From Tupaia tana (lineage: Eukaryota > Chordata > Mammalia > Scandentia > Tupaiidae), in contig JAKSZU010000134.1 in the NCBI GenBank assembly GCA_026018925.1, positions 372,001 through 436,000 of the forward strand: DNA of 64,000 nucleotides, in the 5' to 3' direction. The notes beneath the pieces are model-generated. The model did no database searches. It saw nothing but the letters and a program-made list of their open reading frames with translations, and had not been told where the DNA came from. This document shows positions 11,568 to 24,900 of this stretch, in pieces. A program made the translations under genes and the position numbers. Position 1 is the stretch's first letter. Each line of letters starts with the position of its first letter.

Positions 11568-14500
11568 GGCTGAATTATGAGTAGAAAATCTTCATTTCTC
11601 CTGAGCCCTGAAATATCTAGTTCCCAGTATCCATGTGGAAACTTCTCAGGGAATGGCTCCACTCTCCTGCCTGGGAGAAAGGAGCAGAAGGGCTTATTAA
11701 CAAAACAGAAGATGGAGCTGAGAGCCAGATAGCTATTCTACCTTTCAAAAAATCGTAAAATGAAAAAATTACCAAAAAAAAATGAGGAGACAGGAGCAGA
11801 GAGAGACAGAGACCTCAGAGACACAGAGACAGAGATAGAAGGACAGAGGGGCTTCCGACCACACTAGCTTTGCTTGCTGGAGGCTCAATTATGAGTAGAA
11901 AATCTTCATTTCTCCTGAGCCCTGAAATATCTAGTTCCCAGTATCCATGTGGAATCTTCTCAGAGAATGGCTCAACTCTCCTGCCTAGGAGAAAGGAGCA
12001 GAAGGGCTTATTAACAAAACAAAAGATGGAGCTGAGAGCCAGAGAGAAATTCTACTTTTAAAAAATCGTAAAAAGGAAAAATTACCAAAAAAAAAATGAG
12101 GAGACAGGAGCAGAGAGAGACAGAGACCTCAGAGACACTGAGAGAGAAATAGAAGGTCAGAGTGGCTCCCTACCACACTAGCTTTGCTTGCTGGAGGCTG
12201 AATTATGAGTAGAAAATCTTCATTTCTCCTGAGCCCTGAAATATCTAGTTCCCAGTATCCATGTGGAATCTTCTCAGAGAATGGCTCAACTCTCCTGCCT
12301 GGGAGAAAGGAGCAGAAGGGCTTATTAACAAAACAAAAGATGGAGCTGAGAGCCAGAGAGAAATTCTACCTTTAAAAAAATCGTAAAAAGGAAAAATTAC
12401 CAAAAAAAATATGAGGAGACAGGAGCAGAGAGAGACAGAGACCTCAGAGACCCAGAGACAGAGATAGAAGGCCAGAGGGGCTCCCTACCACACTAGCTTT
12501 GCCTGCTGGAGGCTGAATTATGAGTAGAAAATCTTCATTTCTCCACAGCCCTGAAATATCTAGTTCCCAGTATCCATGTGGAATCTTCTCAGAGAATGGC
12601 TCAACTCTCCTGCCTGGGAGAAAGGAGCAGAAGGGCTTATTAACAAAACAAAAGATGGACCTGAGAGCCAGAGAGAAATTCTACCTTTAAAAAAATCGTA
12701 GAAAGGAAAAATTACCAAAAAATAAAATGAGGAGACAGGAGCAGAGAGATACAGAGACCTCAGAGACACAGAGACAGAGACAGAAGGCCAGAGGGGCTCC
12801 CTACCGCACTAGCTTTGCTTGCTGGAGGCTGAATTATGAGTAGAAAATCTTCATTTCTCCTGAGTCCTGAAATATCTAGTTCCCAGTATCCATGTGGAAT
12901 CTTCTCAGAGAATGGCTCAACTCACCTGCCTGGGAGAAAGGAGCAGAAGGGCGTATTAACAAAACAGAAAATGGAGCTGAGAGCCAGATAGAAATTCTAC
13001 CTTTCAGAAAATCGTAAAATGGAAAAATTACCAAAAAAAAAAATGAGGAGAAAGGAGCAGAGAGAGACAGAGACCTCAGAGACACAGAGACAGAGATAGA
13101 AGGCCAGAGGGGCTCCCTACCACACTAGCTTTGCTTGCTGGAGGCTGAATTATGAGTAGAAAATCTTCATTTCTCCTGAGCCCTGAAATATCTAGTTCCC
13201 AGTATCCATGTGGAATCTTCTCAGGGAATGGCTCAACTCTCCTGCCTGGCAGAAAGGAGCAGAAGGGCTTATTAACAAAACAAAAGATGGACCTGAGAGC
13301 TAGAGAGAAATTCTAACTTTAAAAATTCATAAAAAGGAAAAATTACCAAAAAAAAAATGAGGAGACAGGAGCAGAGAGAGACAGAGACCTCAGAGACACA
13401 GAGACAGAGATAGAAGGCCAGAGGGGCTCCCGACCACACTAGCTTTGCTTGCTGGAGGCTGAATTATGAGTAGAAAATCTTCATTTCTCCTGAGCCCTGA
13501 AATATCTAGTTCCCAGTATCCATGTGGAATCTTCTCAGAGAATGGCTCAACTCTCCTGCCTGGGAGAAAGGAGCAGAAGGGCTTATTAACAAAATAAAGA
13601 TGGAGCTGAGAGCCAGAGAGAAATTCTACCTTTAAAAAAATCGTAAAAAGGAAAAATTAAAAAAAAAATGAGGAGACAAGAGCAGAGAGAGACAGAGACC
13701 TCAGAGACACTGAGAGAGAAATAGAAGGTCAGAGTGGCTCCCTACCACACTAGCTTTGCTTGCTGGAGGCTGAATTATGAGTAGAAAATCTTCATTTCTC
13801 CTGAGCCCTGAAATATCTAGTTCCCAGTATCCATGTGGAATCTTCTCAGAGAATGGCTCAACTCTCCTGCCTGGGAGAAAGGAGCAGAAGGGCTTATTAA
13901 CAAAACAAAAGATGGAGCTGAGAGCCAGAGAGAAATTCTACCTTTAAAAAAATCGTAAAAAGGAAAAATTACCAAAAAAAAAAATGAGGAGACAGGAGCA
14001 GTGAGAGACAGAGATCTCAGGGACACAGAGACAGAGATAGAAGGCCAGAGGGGCTCCCTACCACACTAGCTTTGCCTGCTGGAGGCTGAATTATGAGTAG
14101 AAAATCTTCATTTCTCCACAGCCCTGAAATATCTAGTTCCCAGTATCCATGTGGAATCTTCTCAGAGAATGGCTCAACTCTCCTGCCTGGGAGAAAGGAG
14201 CAGAAGGGCTTATTAACAAAACAAAAGATGGAGCTGAGAGCCAGAGAGAAATTCTACCTTTAAAAAAATCGTAAAAAGGAAAAATTACCAAAAAGAAAAA
14301 TGAGGAGACAGGAGCACAGAGAGACAGAGACCTCAGAGACACAGAGACAGAGATAGAAGGCCAGAGGGGCTCCCTACCACACTAGCTTTCCTTCCTGGAG
14401 GCTGAATTATGAGTAGAAAATCTTCATTTCTCCTGAGCCCTGAAATATCTAGTTCCCAGTATCCATGTGGAATCTTCTCAGAGAATGGCTCAACTCTCTT

Positions 14501-14713
14501 GCCTGGGAGAAAGGAGCAGAAGGGCTTATTAACAAAACAAAAGATGGAGGTGAGAACCAGAGAGAAATTCTACCTTTAAAAAAATCGTAAAAATAAAAAA
14601 TTACCAAAAAAAAATGAGGAGACAGGAGCAGAGAGAGACAGAGACCTCAGAGACACAGAGACAGAGATAGAAGGCCCGAGGGGCTCCCTACTACACTAGC
14701 TTTGCTTCCTGGA

Positions 14714-16780
14714 GGCTGAATTATGAGTAGAAAATCTTCATTTCTCCTGAGCCCTGAAATATCTAGTTCCCAGTATCCATGTGGAAGCTTCTCAGAGAAT
14801 GGCTCAACTCTCTTGCCTGGGAGAAAGGAGCAGAAGGGCTTATTAACAAAACAAAAGATGGAGCTGAGAGCCAGAGCGAAATTCTACCTTTAAAAAAATC
14901 GTAAAATGGAAAAATTACCAAAAAAAATGAGGAGACAGGAGCAGACAGAGTCAGAGACCTCAGAGACACAGAGACAGAGAAAGAACGCCAGAGGGGCTCC
15001 CTACCACACTAGCTTTGCCTGCTGGAGGCTGAATTATGAGTAGAAAATCTTCCTTTCTCCTGAGCCCTGAAATATCTAGTTCCCAGTATCCATGTGGAAA
15101 CTTCTCAGAGAATGGCTCAACTCTCCTGCCTGGGAGGAAGGAGCAGAAGGGCTTATTAACAAAACAAAAGATGGAGCTGAGAGCCAGAGAGAAATTCTAC
15201 TTTTAAAAAAATCATAAAAAGGAAAAATTACCAAAAAAAAAACAGAGGAGACAGAAGCAGAGAGAGACAGAGACCTCAGAGACACAGAGGCAGAGATAGA
15301 AGGCCAGAGGGGCTCCCTACCACACTAGCTTTGCCTGCTGGAGGCTCAATTATGAGTAGAAAATCTTCATTTCTCCTGAGCCCTGAAATATCTAGTTCCC
15401 AGTATCCATGTGGAATCTTCTCAGAGAATGGCTCAACTCTCCTGCCTGGGAGAAAGGAGCAGAAGGGCTTATTAACAAAACAAAAGATGGAGCTGAGAGC
15501 CAGAGAGAAATTCTACCTTTAAAACAATCGTAAAATGGAAAAATTAGCAAAAAAAAAAGAGGAGGCAGGAGCAGGGAGAGACAGAGACCTCAGAGACACA
15601 GAGACAGAGATAGAAGTCCAGAGGGGCTCCCTACCACACTAGCTTTGCTTGCTCGAGGCTGAATTATGAGGAGAAAATCTTCATTTCTCCTGAGCCCTGA
15701 CATATCTAGTTCCCAGTATCCATGTGGAATCTTCTCAGAGAATGCCTCAACTCTCCTGCCTGGGAGAAAGGAGCAGAGGGGCTTATTAACAAAACAAAAG
15801 ATGGAGCTGAGAGCCAGAGAGAAATTCTACCTTTAAAAAAATCGTAAAAACAAAAAATTACCAAAAAAAAATGAGGAGACAGGAGCAGAGAGAGACAGAG
15901 ACCTCAGAGACACAGAGACAGAGATAGAAGGCCCGGGGGCTCCCTACCACACTAGCTTTGCTTCCTGGAGGCTGAAAAATGAGTATAAAATCTTCATTTC
16001 TCCTGAGCCCTGAAATATCTAGTTCCCAGTATCCATGTGGAATCTTCTCAGAGAATGGCTCAACTCTCTTGCCTGGGAGAAAGGAGCAGAAGGGCTTATT
16101 AACAAAACAAAAGATGGAGCTGAGAGCCAGAGAGAAATTCTACCTTTAAAAAAATCGTAAAAAGGAAAAATTTCCAAAAAAAATGAGGAGACAGGAGCAG
16201 AGAGAGACAGAGACCTCAGAGACACAGAGACAGAGAAAGAACGCCAGAGGTGCTCCCTACCACACTAGCTTTGCCTGCTGGAGGCTGAATTATGAGTAGA
16301 AAATCTTCCTTTCTCCTGAGCCCTGAAATATCTAGTTCCCAGTATCCATGTGGAAACTTCTCAGAGAATGGCTCAACTCTCCTGCCTGGGAGGAAGGAGC
16401 AGAAGGGCTTATTAACAAAACAAAAGATGGAGCTGAGAGCCAGAGTGAAATTCTACTTTTAAAAAAATCATAAAAAGGAAAAATTACGAAAAAAAAAACA
16501 GAGGAGACAGGAGCAGAGAGAGACAGAGACCTCAGAGACACAGAGACAGAGATAGAAGGCCAGAGGGGCTCCCTACCACACTAGCTTTGCTTGCTGGAGG
16601 CTCAATTATGAGTAGAAAATCTTCATTTCTCCTGAGACCTGAAATATCTAGTTCCCAGTATCCATGTGGAATCTTCTCAGAGAATGGCTCAACTCTCCTG
16701 CCTGGGAGAAAGGAGCAGAAGGGCTTATTAACAAAACAAAAGATGGAGCTGAGAGCCAGAGAGAAATTCTACCTTTAAAA
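14714..16780 (+). repeat. Four-monomer duplication (offset 1256 bp)
   Basis: A pair consisting of a gagaaagaacgcc monomer and class H starts at 14714 and 15027 and again at 15970 and 16283. Each H is followed by a monomer opening ggctcaattatgag (15343 and 16599). Between them lie a monomer with taaaacaatcg and ttagcaaaaa, and one beginning ggctgaattatgagg with ctgacatatc. The same four-monomer order occurs once at 53735-54991 and once at 59399-60656, so the cassette is older than this duplication. Confidence 0.82.
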
Positions 16781-18804
16781 AAATCGTAAAAAGGAAAAAT
16801 TACCAAAAAAAAATGAGGAGACAGGAGCAGAGAGAGACAGAGACCTCAGAGACACTGAGAGAGAAATAGAAGGTCAGAGTGGCTCCCTACCGCACTAGCT
16901 TTGCTTGCTGGAGGCTGAATTATGAGTAGAAAATCTTCATTTCTCCTGAGCCCTGAAATATCTAGTTCCCAGTATCCATGTGGAATCTTCTCAGAGAATG
17001 GCTCAACTCTCCTGCCTGGCAGAAAGGAGCAGAAGGGCTTATTAACAAAACAAAAGATGGAGATGAGAGCCAGAGAGAAATTCTACCTTTAAAAAAATCG
17101 TAAAAAGGAAAAATTACCAAAAAAAAAATGTGGAGACAGGAGCAGAGAGAGACAGAGACCTCAGAGACACAGAGACAGAGATAGAAGGCCAGAGGGGCTC
17201 CCTACCACACTAGCTTTGCTTGCTGGAGGCTGAATTATGAGTAGAATATCTTCATTTCTCCTGAGCCCAGAAATATCTAGTTCCCAGTATCCATGTGGAA
17301 ACTTCTCAGAGAATGGCTCAACTCTCTTGCCTGGGATAAAGGAGCAGAAGGGCTTATTAACAAAACAAAAGATGGAGCTGAGAGCCAGAGAGAAATTCTA
17401 CCTTTAAAAAAATCGTAAAAAGAAAAATTACCAAATTAAAAATGAGGAAACAGGAGCAGAGAGAGACAGAGACCTCAGAGACACAGAGACAGAGATAGAA
17501 GGCCAGAGGGGCTCCCTACCACACTAGCTTTGCTTGCTGGAGGCTGAATTATGAGTAGAAAATCTTCATTTCTCCTGAGCCCTGAAATATCTAGTTCCCA
17601 GTATCCATGTGGAATCTTCTCAGAGAATGGCTCAACTCTCCTGCCTGGGAGAAAGAGCAGAAGGGCTTATTAACAAAACAAAAGATGGAGCTGAGATCTA
17701 GAGAGAAATTCTACCTTTAAAAAAATCGTACAAAGAAAAAATTTCCAAAAAAAAATGAGGAGACAGGAGCAGAGTGAGACAGAGACTTCAGAGACACAGA
17801 GACAGAGATAGAAGGCCAGAGGGGCTCCCTACCACTCTAGCTTTGCTTGCTGGAGGCTGAATTATGAGTAGAAAATCTTCATTTCTCCTGAGCCCTGAAA
17901 TATCTACATCCCAGTATCCATGTGTAATCTTCTCAGAGAATGGCTCAACTCTCCTTCCTGGGAGAATGGATCAGAAGGGCTTATTAACAAAACAAAAGAT
18001 GGAGCTGAGAGCCAGAGAGAAATTCTACCTTTAAAAAAATCGTAAAAAGGAAAAATTACCAAAAAAATAAAATAAGGAGACAGGAGCAGAGAGAGACAGA
18101 GACCTCAGAGACACAGAGACAGAGATAGAAGACCAGAGTGGCTCCCTACCACACTAGCTTTGCTTGCTGGAGACTGAATTATGAGCAGAAAATCTTCATT
18201 TCTCCTGAGCCCTGAAATATCTAGTTCCCAGTATCCATGTGGAATCTTCTCAGAGAATGGCTCAACTCTCCTGCCTGGGAGAAAGGAGCAGAAGGGCTTA
18301 TTAACAAAACAAAAGATGGAGCTGAGAGCCAGAGAGAAATTCTACCTTTAAAAAAATCGTAAAAAGGAAAAATTACCAAAAAAAAAAAATGAGGAGACAG
18401 GAGCAGAGAGAGACAGAGACCTCAGGGACACAGAGACAGAGATAGAAGGCCAGAGGGGCTCCCTACCACACTAGCTTTGCTTGCTGGAGGCTGAATTATG
18501 AGTAGAAAATCTTCATTTCTCCTGAGCCCTGAAATATCTAGTTCCCAGTATCCATGTGGAACCTTCTCAGAGAATGGCTCAACTCTCCTGCCTGGGAGAA
18601 AGGAGCAGAAGGGCTTATTAACAAAACAAAAGATGGAGCTGAGAGCCAGAGAGAAATTCTACCTTTAAAAAAATCGTAAAAAGGAAAAATTACCAAAAAA
18701 AAAAATGAGGAGACGGGAGCAGAGAGAGACAGAGACCTCAGAGACACTGAGAGAGAAATAGAAGGTCAGAGTGGCTCCCTACCACACTAGCTTTGCTTGC
18801 TGGA
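16599..18804 (+). repeat. Mixed seven-monomer stretch
   Basis: Monomers start at 16599 (F-type end), 16913 (ggcag with atgtggagac), 17228 (K), 17542 (gagtgagacag and ccactctag), 17855 (I), 18172 (begins gactga with gagcag) and 18489 (gaaccttc, F-type end). The series 17542-18488 parallels 2754-3697 and 43352-44294. Nothing other than the satellite is present. Confidence 0.8.
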
Positions 18805-20692
18805 GGCTGAATTATGAGTAGAAAATCTTCATTTCTCCACAGCCCTGAAATATCTAGTTCCCAGTATCCATGTGGAATCTTCTCAGAGAATGGCTCAACT
18901 CTCTTGCCTGGGAGAAAGGAGCAAAAGGGCTTATTAACAAAACAAAAGATGAAGCTGAGAGCCAGAGAGAAATTCTACCTTTAAAAAAATCGTAAAAAGG
19001 AAAAATTACCAAAAAAAAATGAGGAGACCGGAGCAGAGAGAGACAGAGACCTCAGAGACACAGAGACAGAGATAGAAGGCCCAAGGGGCTCCCTACCACA
19101 ATAGCTTTGCTTGTTGGAGGCTGAATTATGAGTAGAAAATCTTCATTTCTCCTGAGCCCTGAAATATCTAGTTCCCAGTATCCATGTGGAATCTTCTCAG
19201 AGAATGGCTCAACTCTCTTGCCTGGGAGAAAGGAGAAGAAGGGCTTATTAACAAAACAAAAGATGGAGCTGAGAGCCAGAGAGAAATTCTACCTTTAAAA
19301 AAATCGTAAAAAGGAAAAATTACCAAAATAAAAATGAGGAAACAGGAGCAGAGAGAGACAGAGACCTCAGAGACACAGAGACAGAGATCGAAGGCAAGAG
19401 GGGCTCCCTACCACACTAGCTTTGCCTGCTGGAGGCTGAATTATGAGTAGAAAATCTTTCTTTCTCCTGAGCCCTGAAATATATAGTTCCCAGTATCCAT
19501 GTGGAATCTTCTCAGAGAATGGCTCAACTCTCCTGCCTGGGAGAAAGGAGCAGAAGGGCTTATTAACAAAACAAAAGATGGAGCTGAGAGCCAGAGAGAA
19601 ATTCTACCTTTAAAAAAATCGTAAAATGGAAAAATTACCAAAAAGAAAAATGAGGAGACATGAGCAGAGAGAGACAGAGACCTCAGAGACACAGAGACAG
19701 AGATAGAAGTCCAGAGGGGCTCCCTACCACACTAGCTTTGCTTGCTGGAGGCTGAATTATGAGTAGAAAATCTTCATTTCTCCTGAGCTCTGAAATATCT
19801 AGTTCCCAGTATCCATGTGGAATCTTCTCAGAGAATGGCTCAACTCTCCTGCCTGGCAGAAAGGAGCAGAAGGGCTTATTAGCAAAACAAAAGATGGACC
19901 TGAGAGCCAGAGAGAAATTCTACCTTTAAAAATTCATAAAAAGGAAAAATTACCAAAAAAAAATTGAGGAGACAGGAGCAGAGAGAGACAGAGACCTCAG
20001 GGACACAGAGACAGAGATAGAAGTCCAGAGGGGCTCCCTACCACACTAGCTTTGCTTGCTGGAGGCTGAATTATGAGTAGAAAATCTTCATTTCTCCTGA
20101 GCCCTGAAATATCTAGTTCCCAGTATCCATGTGGAATCTTCTCAGAGAATGGCTCAACTCTCCTGCCTGGGAGAAAGGAGCAGAAGGGCTTATTAACAAA
20201 ACAAAAGATGGAGCTGAGAGCCAGAGAGAAATTCTACCTTTAAAAAAATCGTAGAAAGGAAAAATTACCAAAAAAATAATGAGGAGACAGGAGCAGAGAG
20301 ATACAGAGACGTCAGAGACACAGAGACAGAGACAGAAGGCCAGAGGGGCTCCCTACCACACTAGCTTTGCTTGCTGTAGGCTGAATTATGAGTAGAAAAT
20401 CTTCATTTCTCCTGAGCCCTGAAATATCTAGTTCCCAGTATCCATGTGGAATCTTCTCAGAGAATGGCTCCACTCTCCTGCCTGGGAGAAAGGAGCAGAA
20501 GGGCTTATTAACAAAACAGAAGATGGAGCTGAGAGCCAGATAGAAATTCTACCTTTCAGAAAATCGTAAAATGGAAAAATTACCAAAAAAAAATGAGGAG
20601 ACAGGAGCAGAGAGAGACAGAGACCTCAGAGACACAGAGACAGAGATCGAAGGACAGAGGGGCTCCCTACCACACTAGCTTTGCCTGCTGGA

Positions 20693-21006
20693 GGCTGAAT
20701 TATGAGTAGAAAATCTTCCTTTCTCCTGAGCCCTGAAATATCTAGTTACCAGTATCCATGTGGAATCTTCTCAGAGAATGGCTCAACTCTCCTGCATGGG
20801 AGAAAGGAGCAGAAGGGCTTATTAACAAAACAAAAGATGGAGCTGAGAGCCAGAGAGAAATTATACCTTTAAAAAAATCGTAAAATGGAAAAATTACCAA
20901 AAAGAAAATAGGAGAAAGGAGCAGAGAGAGACAGAGACCTCAGAGACACAGAGACAGAGAGAGAAGGCCAGAGGGGCTCCCTACCACACTAGCTTTGCTT
21001 GCTGGA
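20693..21006 (+). repeat. Monomer class J
   Basis: Class J has atcttcctttctc, ctagttaccag, cctgcatggg, gagaaattataccttt, gtaaaatgg and aaaaagaaaataggag. Copies start at 20693, 25729, 32019 and 39890. In each case it follows a B monomer ending gagatcgaagg and gcctgctgg; in three of the four it is followed by the tttccgaaaatc form of B2. Confidence 0.85.
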
Positions 21007-21322
21007 GGCTGAATTATGAGTAGAAAATCTTAATTTCTCCTGAGCCCTGAAATATCTAGTTGCCAGTATCCATGTGGAATCTTCTCAGAGAATGGCTCAA
21101 CTCACCTGCCTGGGCGAAAGGAGCAGAAGGGCGTATTAACAAAACAGAAGATGGAGCTGAGAGCCAGATAGAAATTCTACCTTTCCGAAAATCGTAAAAT
21201 GGAAAAATTACCAAAAAAAAAAATGAGGAGAAAGGAGCAGAGAGAGTCAGAGACCTCAGAGACACAGAGAAAGAGATAGAAGGCCAGAGGTGCTCCCTAC
21301 CACACTAGCTTTGCTTGCTGGA

Positions 21323-21638
21323 GGCTGAATTATGAGTAGAAAATCTTCATTTCTCCTGAGCCCTGAAATATCTTGTTCCCAGTATCCATGTGGAATATTC
21401 TCAGAGAATGGCTCAACTCTCCTGCCTGTCAGAAAGGAGCAGAAGGGCTTATTAACAAAACAAAAGATGGACCTGAGAGCCACAGAGAAATTCTACCTTT
21501 AAAAAAATCGTAAAAAGGAAAAATTACCAAAAAAAAAAATGAGGAGACAGGAGCAGAGAGAGACAGAGACCTCAGAGACACAGAGACAGAGATAGAAGGC
21601 CAGAGGGGCTCCCTACCACACTAGCTTTGCTTGCTGGA
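21323..21638 (+). repeat. Monomer class C' (gtcag / gccacagag)
   Basis: This C relative carries tatcttgttcc, gaatattc, cctgtcagaaagg and gagccacagag. This copy returns to aaatcgtaaaaagg in its 3' part, whereas the copies at 26358 and 40518 keep ttcataaaaagg. The partial monomer at the left window edge (1-240) is also C'. All complete copies follow the tttccgaaaatc form of B2, so the pair moves as a unit. Confidence 0.8.
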
Positions 21639-21953
21639 GGCTGAATTATGAGTAGAAAATCTTCATTTCTCCTGAGCCCAGAAATATCTAGTTCCCAGTA
21701 TCCATGTGGAAACTTCTCAGAGAATGGCTCAACTCTCTTGCCTGGGATAAAGGAGCAGAAGGGCTTATTAACAAAACAAAAGATGGAGCTGAGAGCCAGA
21801 GAGAAATTCTACCTTTAAAAAAATCGTAAAAAGGAAAAATTACCAAATTAAAAATGAGGAAACAGGAGCAGAGAGAGACAGAGACCTCAGAGACACAGAC
21901 ACAGAGATAGAAGGCCAGAGGGGCTCCCTACCACACTAGCTTTGCCTGCTGGA
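21639..21953 (+). repeat. Monomer class K
   Basis: Class K has gagcccagaaatat, gaaacttctc, ttgcctgggataaagg and aaattaaaaatgagg followed by aaacagg. Copies start at 17228, 21639 and 27929. The copies at 21639 and 27929 also share gacacagacacag and open the two units of the twenty-monomer period. Confidence 0.84.
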
Positions 21954-24900
21954 GGCTGAATTATGAGTAGAAAATCTTCCTTTCTCCTGAGCCCTGAAAT
22001 ATCTAGTTCCCAGTATCCATGTGGAATCTTCTCAGAGAATGGCTCAACTCTCCTGCCTGGGAGAAAGGAGCAGAAGGGCTTATTAACAAAACAGAAGATG
22101 GAGCTGAGAGCCAGATAGAAATTCTACCTTTCAAAAAATCGTAAAATGGAGAAATTACCAAAAAAATATGAGGAGAAAGGAGCAGAGAGAGACAGAGACC
22201 TCAGAGACACAGAGACAGAGATAGAAGGCCAGAGGGGCTCCCTACCACACTAGCTTTGCTTGCTGGAGGCTGAATTATGAGTAGAAAATCTTCATTTCTC
22301 CTGAGCCCTGAAATATCTAGTTCCCAGTATCCATGTGGAATCTTCTCAGAGAATGGCTCAACTCTCCTGCCTGGCATAAAGGAGCAGAAGGGCTTATTCA
22401 TAAAACAAAAGATGGACCTGAGAGCCAGAGAGAAATTCTACCTTTAAAAATTCATAAAAAGGAAAAATTACTAAAAAAAAAATGAGGAGAAAGGAGCAGA
22501 AAGAGACAGAGACCTCAGAGACACAGAGACAGAGATAGAAGGCAAGAGGGGCTCCCTACCACACTAGCTTTGCTTGCTGGAGGCTGAATTATGAGTAGAA
22601 AATCTTCATTTCTCCTGAGCCCTGAAATATCTAGTTCCCAGTATCCATGTGGAATCTTCTCAGAGAATGGCTCAACTCACCTGCCTGGGAGAAAGGAGCA
22701 GAAGGGCGTATTAACAAAACAGAAGATGGAGCTGAGAGCCAGATAGAAATTCTACCTTTCAGAAAATCGTAAAATGGAAAAATTACCAAAAAAAAAAATG
22801 AGGAGAAAGGAGCAGAGAGAGACAGAGACCTCAGAGACACAGAGACAGAGATAGAAGGCCAGAGGGGCTCCCTACCACACTAGCTTTTTTGCTGGAGGCT
22901 GAATTATGAGTAGAAAATCTTCATTTCTCCTGAGCCCTGAAATATCTAGTTCCCAGTATCCATGTGGAACCTTCTCAGAGAATGGCTCAACTCTCCTGCC
23001 TGGGAGAAAGGAGCAGAAGGGCGTATTAACAAAACAGAAGATGGAGCTGAGAGCCAGATAGAAATTCTACCTTTCCGAAAATCGTAAAATGGAAAAATTA
23101 CCAAAAAAAAAATGAGGAGAAAGGAGCAGAGAGAGTCAGAGACCTCAGAGACACAGAGAAAGAGATAGAAGGCCAGAGGTGCTCCCTACCACACTGGCTT
23201 TGCTTGCTGGAGGCTGAATTATGAGTAGAAAATTTTCATTTCTCCTGAGTCCTGAAATATCTTGTTCCCAGTATCCATGTGGAACCTTCTCAGAGAATGG
23301 CTCAACTCTCCTGCCTGGGAGAAAGGAGCAGAAGGGCTTATTAACAAAACAAAAGATGGAGCTGAGAGCCAGAGAGAAATTCTACCTTTAAAAAAATCGT
23401 AAAAAGGAAAAATTACCAAAAAAAAATGAGGAGACAGGAGCAGAGAGAGACAGAGACCTCAGAGACATAGAGACAGAGATAGAAGGCAAGAGGGGCTCCC
23501 TACCACACTAGATTTGCTTGCTGGAGGCTGAATTATGAGTAGAAAATCTTCATTTCTCCTGAGCCCTGAAATATCTAATTCCCAGTATACATGTGGAATC
23601 TTCTCAGAGAATGGCTCAACTCTCTTGCCTGGGAGAAAGGAGCAAAAGGGCTTATTAACAAAACAAAAGAAGAACCTACGAGCCAGAGAGAAATTCTACC
23701 TTTAAAAAAATCGTAAAAAGGAAAAATTACCAAAAAAAAAAATGAGGAGACAGGAGCAGAGAGAGACAGAGAACTCAGGGACACAGAGACAGAGATAGAA
23801 GGCCAGAGGGGCTCCCTACCACACTAGCTTTGCTTGCTGGAGGCTGAATTATGAGTAGAAAATCTTCATTTCTCCTGAGCCCTGAAATATCTAGTTCCCA
23901 GTATCCATGTGGAACCTTCTCAGAGAATGGCTCAACTCTCCTGCCTGGGAGAAAGGAGCAGAAGGGCTTATTAACAAAACAAAAGATGGAGCTGAGAGCC
24001 AGAGAGAAATTCTACCTTTAAAAAAATCGTAAAAAGGAAAAATTACCAAAAAAAAATGAGGAGACAGGAGCAGAGAGAGACAGAGACCTCAGAGACACTG
24101 GGAGAGAAATAGAAGGTCAGAGTGGCTCCCTACCACACTAGCTTTGCTTGCTGGAGGCTGAATTATGAGTAGAAAATCTTCATTTCTCCACAGCCCTGAA
24201 ATATCTAGTTCCCAGTATCCATGTGGAATCTTCTCAGAGAATGGCTCAACTCTCTTGCCTGGGAGAAAGGAGCAAAAGGGCTTATTAACAAAACAAAAGA
24301 TGAAGCTGAGAGCCAGAGAGAAATTCTACCTTTAAAAAAATCGTAAAAAGGAAAAATTACCAAAAAAAAATGAGGAGACCGGAGCAGAGAGAGACAGAGA
24401 CCTCAGAGACACAGAGACAGAGATAGAAGGCCCAAGGGGCTCCCTACCACACTAGCTTTGCTTGTTGGAGGCTGAATTATGAGTAGAAAATCTTCATTTC
24501 TCCTGAGCCCTGAAATATCTAGTTCCCAGTATCCATGTGGAATCTTCTCAGAGAATGGCTCAACTCTCTTGCCTTGGAGAAAGGAGAAGAAGGGCTTATT
24601 AACAAAACAAAAGATGGAGCTGAGAGCCAGAGAGAAATTCTACCTTTAAAAAAATCGTAAAAAGGAAAAATTACCAAAATAAAAATGAGGAAACAGGAGC
24701 AGAGAGAGACAGAGACCTCAGAGACACAGAGACAGAGATCGAAGGCAAGAGGGGCTCCCTACCACACTAGCTTTGCCTGCTGGAGGCTTCATTATGAGTA
24801 GAAAATCTTTCTTTCTCCTGAGCCCTGAAATATATAGTTCCCAGTATCCATGTGGAATCTTCTCAGAGAATGGCTCAACTCTCCTGCCTGGGAGAAAGGA

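Larger units (their letters stand above)
7938..14856 (+). repeat. Eleven-monomer unit (3459 bp), two near-identical tandem copies
   Basis: Bases from about 7938 to 11396 recur from about 11397 to 14856 at an offset of 3459 bp. The order is D(3' part)-B-F-A-G/E-B2-C-F-A-G-A(aaataaaaaatt) and then a junction monomer. By eye I find only about nine differences: tcgatg/tccatg near 8172, tctt/tcgt near 8608, an A-run change near 9260, agaagg/agaggg near 9333, a one-base A-run change near 9585, ggctca/ggctga near 9999, cagg/caag near 10219, gagctg/gaggtg near 11089, and A-run noise. The monomer at 11254-11567 is the exchange junction. Confidence 0.93.
18805..21638 (+). repeat. Nine-monomer block copied at 24.2 kb and, in part, at 30.4 kb
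   Basis: Monomers start at 18805 (G/D with gagaccgg), 19119 (gcttgttgg before it, gagaagaagg), 19434 (atctttctttctc, gagacatgagc), 19750 (C with attagcaaaac), 20064 (E), 20379 (B), 20693 (J), 21007 (B2) and 21323 (C'). The first four recur at 24156-25412, offset 5351. B, J, B2 and C' recur from 25413, offset about 5035. The E monomer is missing from the later copies. Confidence 0.88.

Noticed and set aside
22870..22900. Possible insertion breakpoint at agcttttttgctgg
   Set aside because: It is a three-base shortening with a T-run in one monomer; the partner 6290 bp downstream has the normal sequence and no foreign DNA is present.
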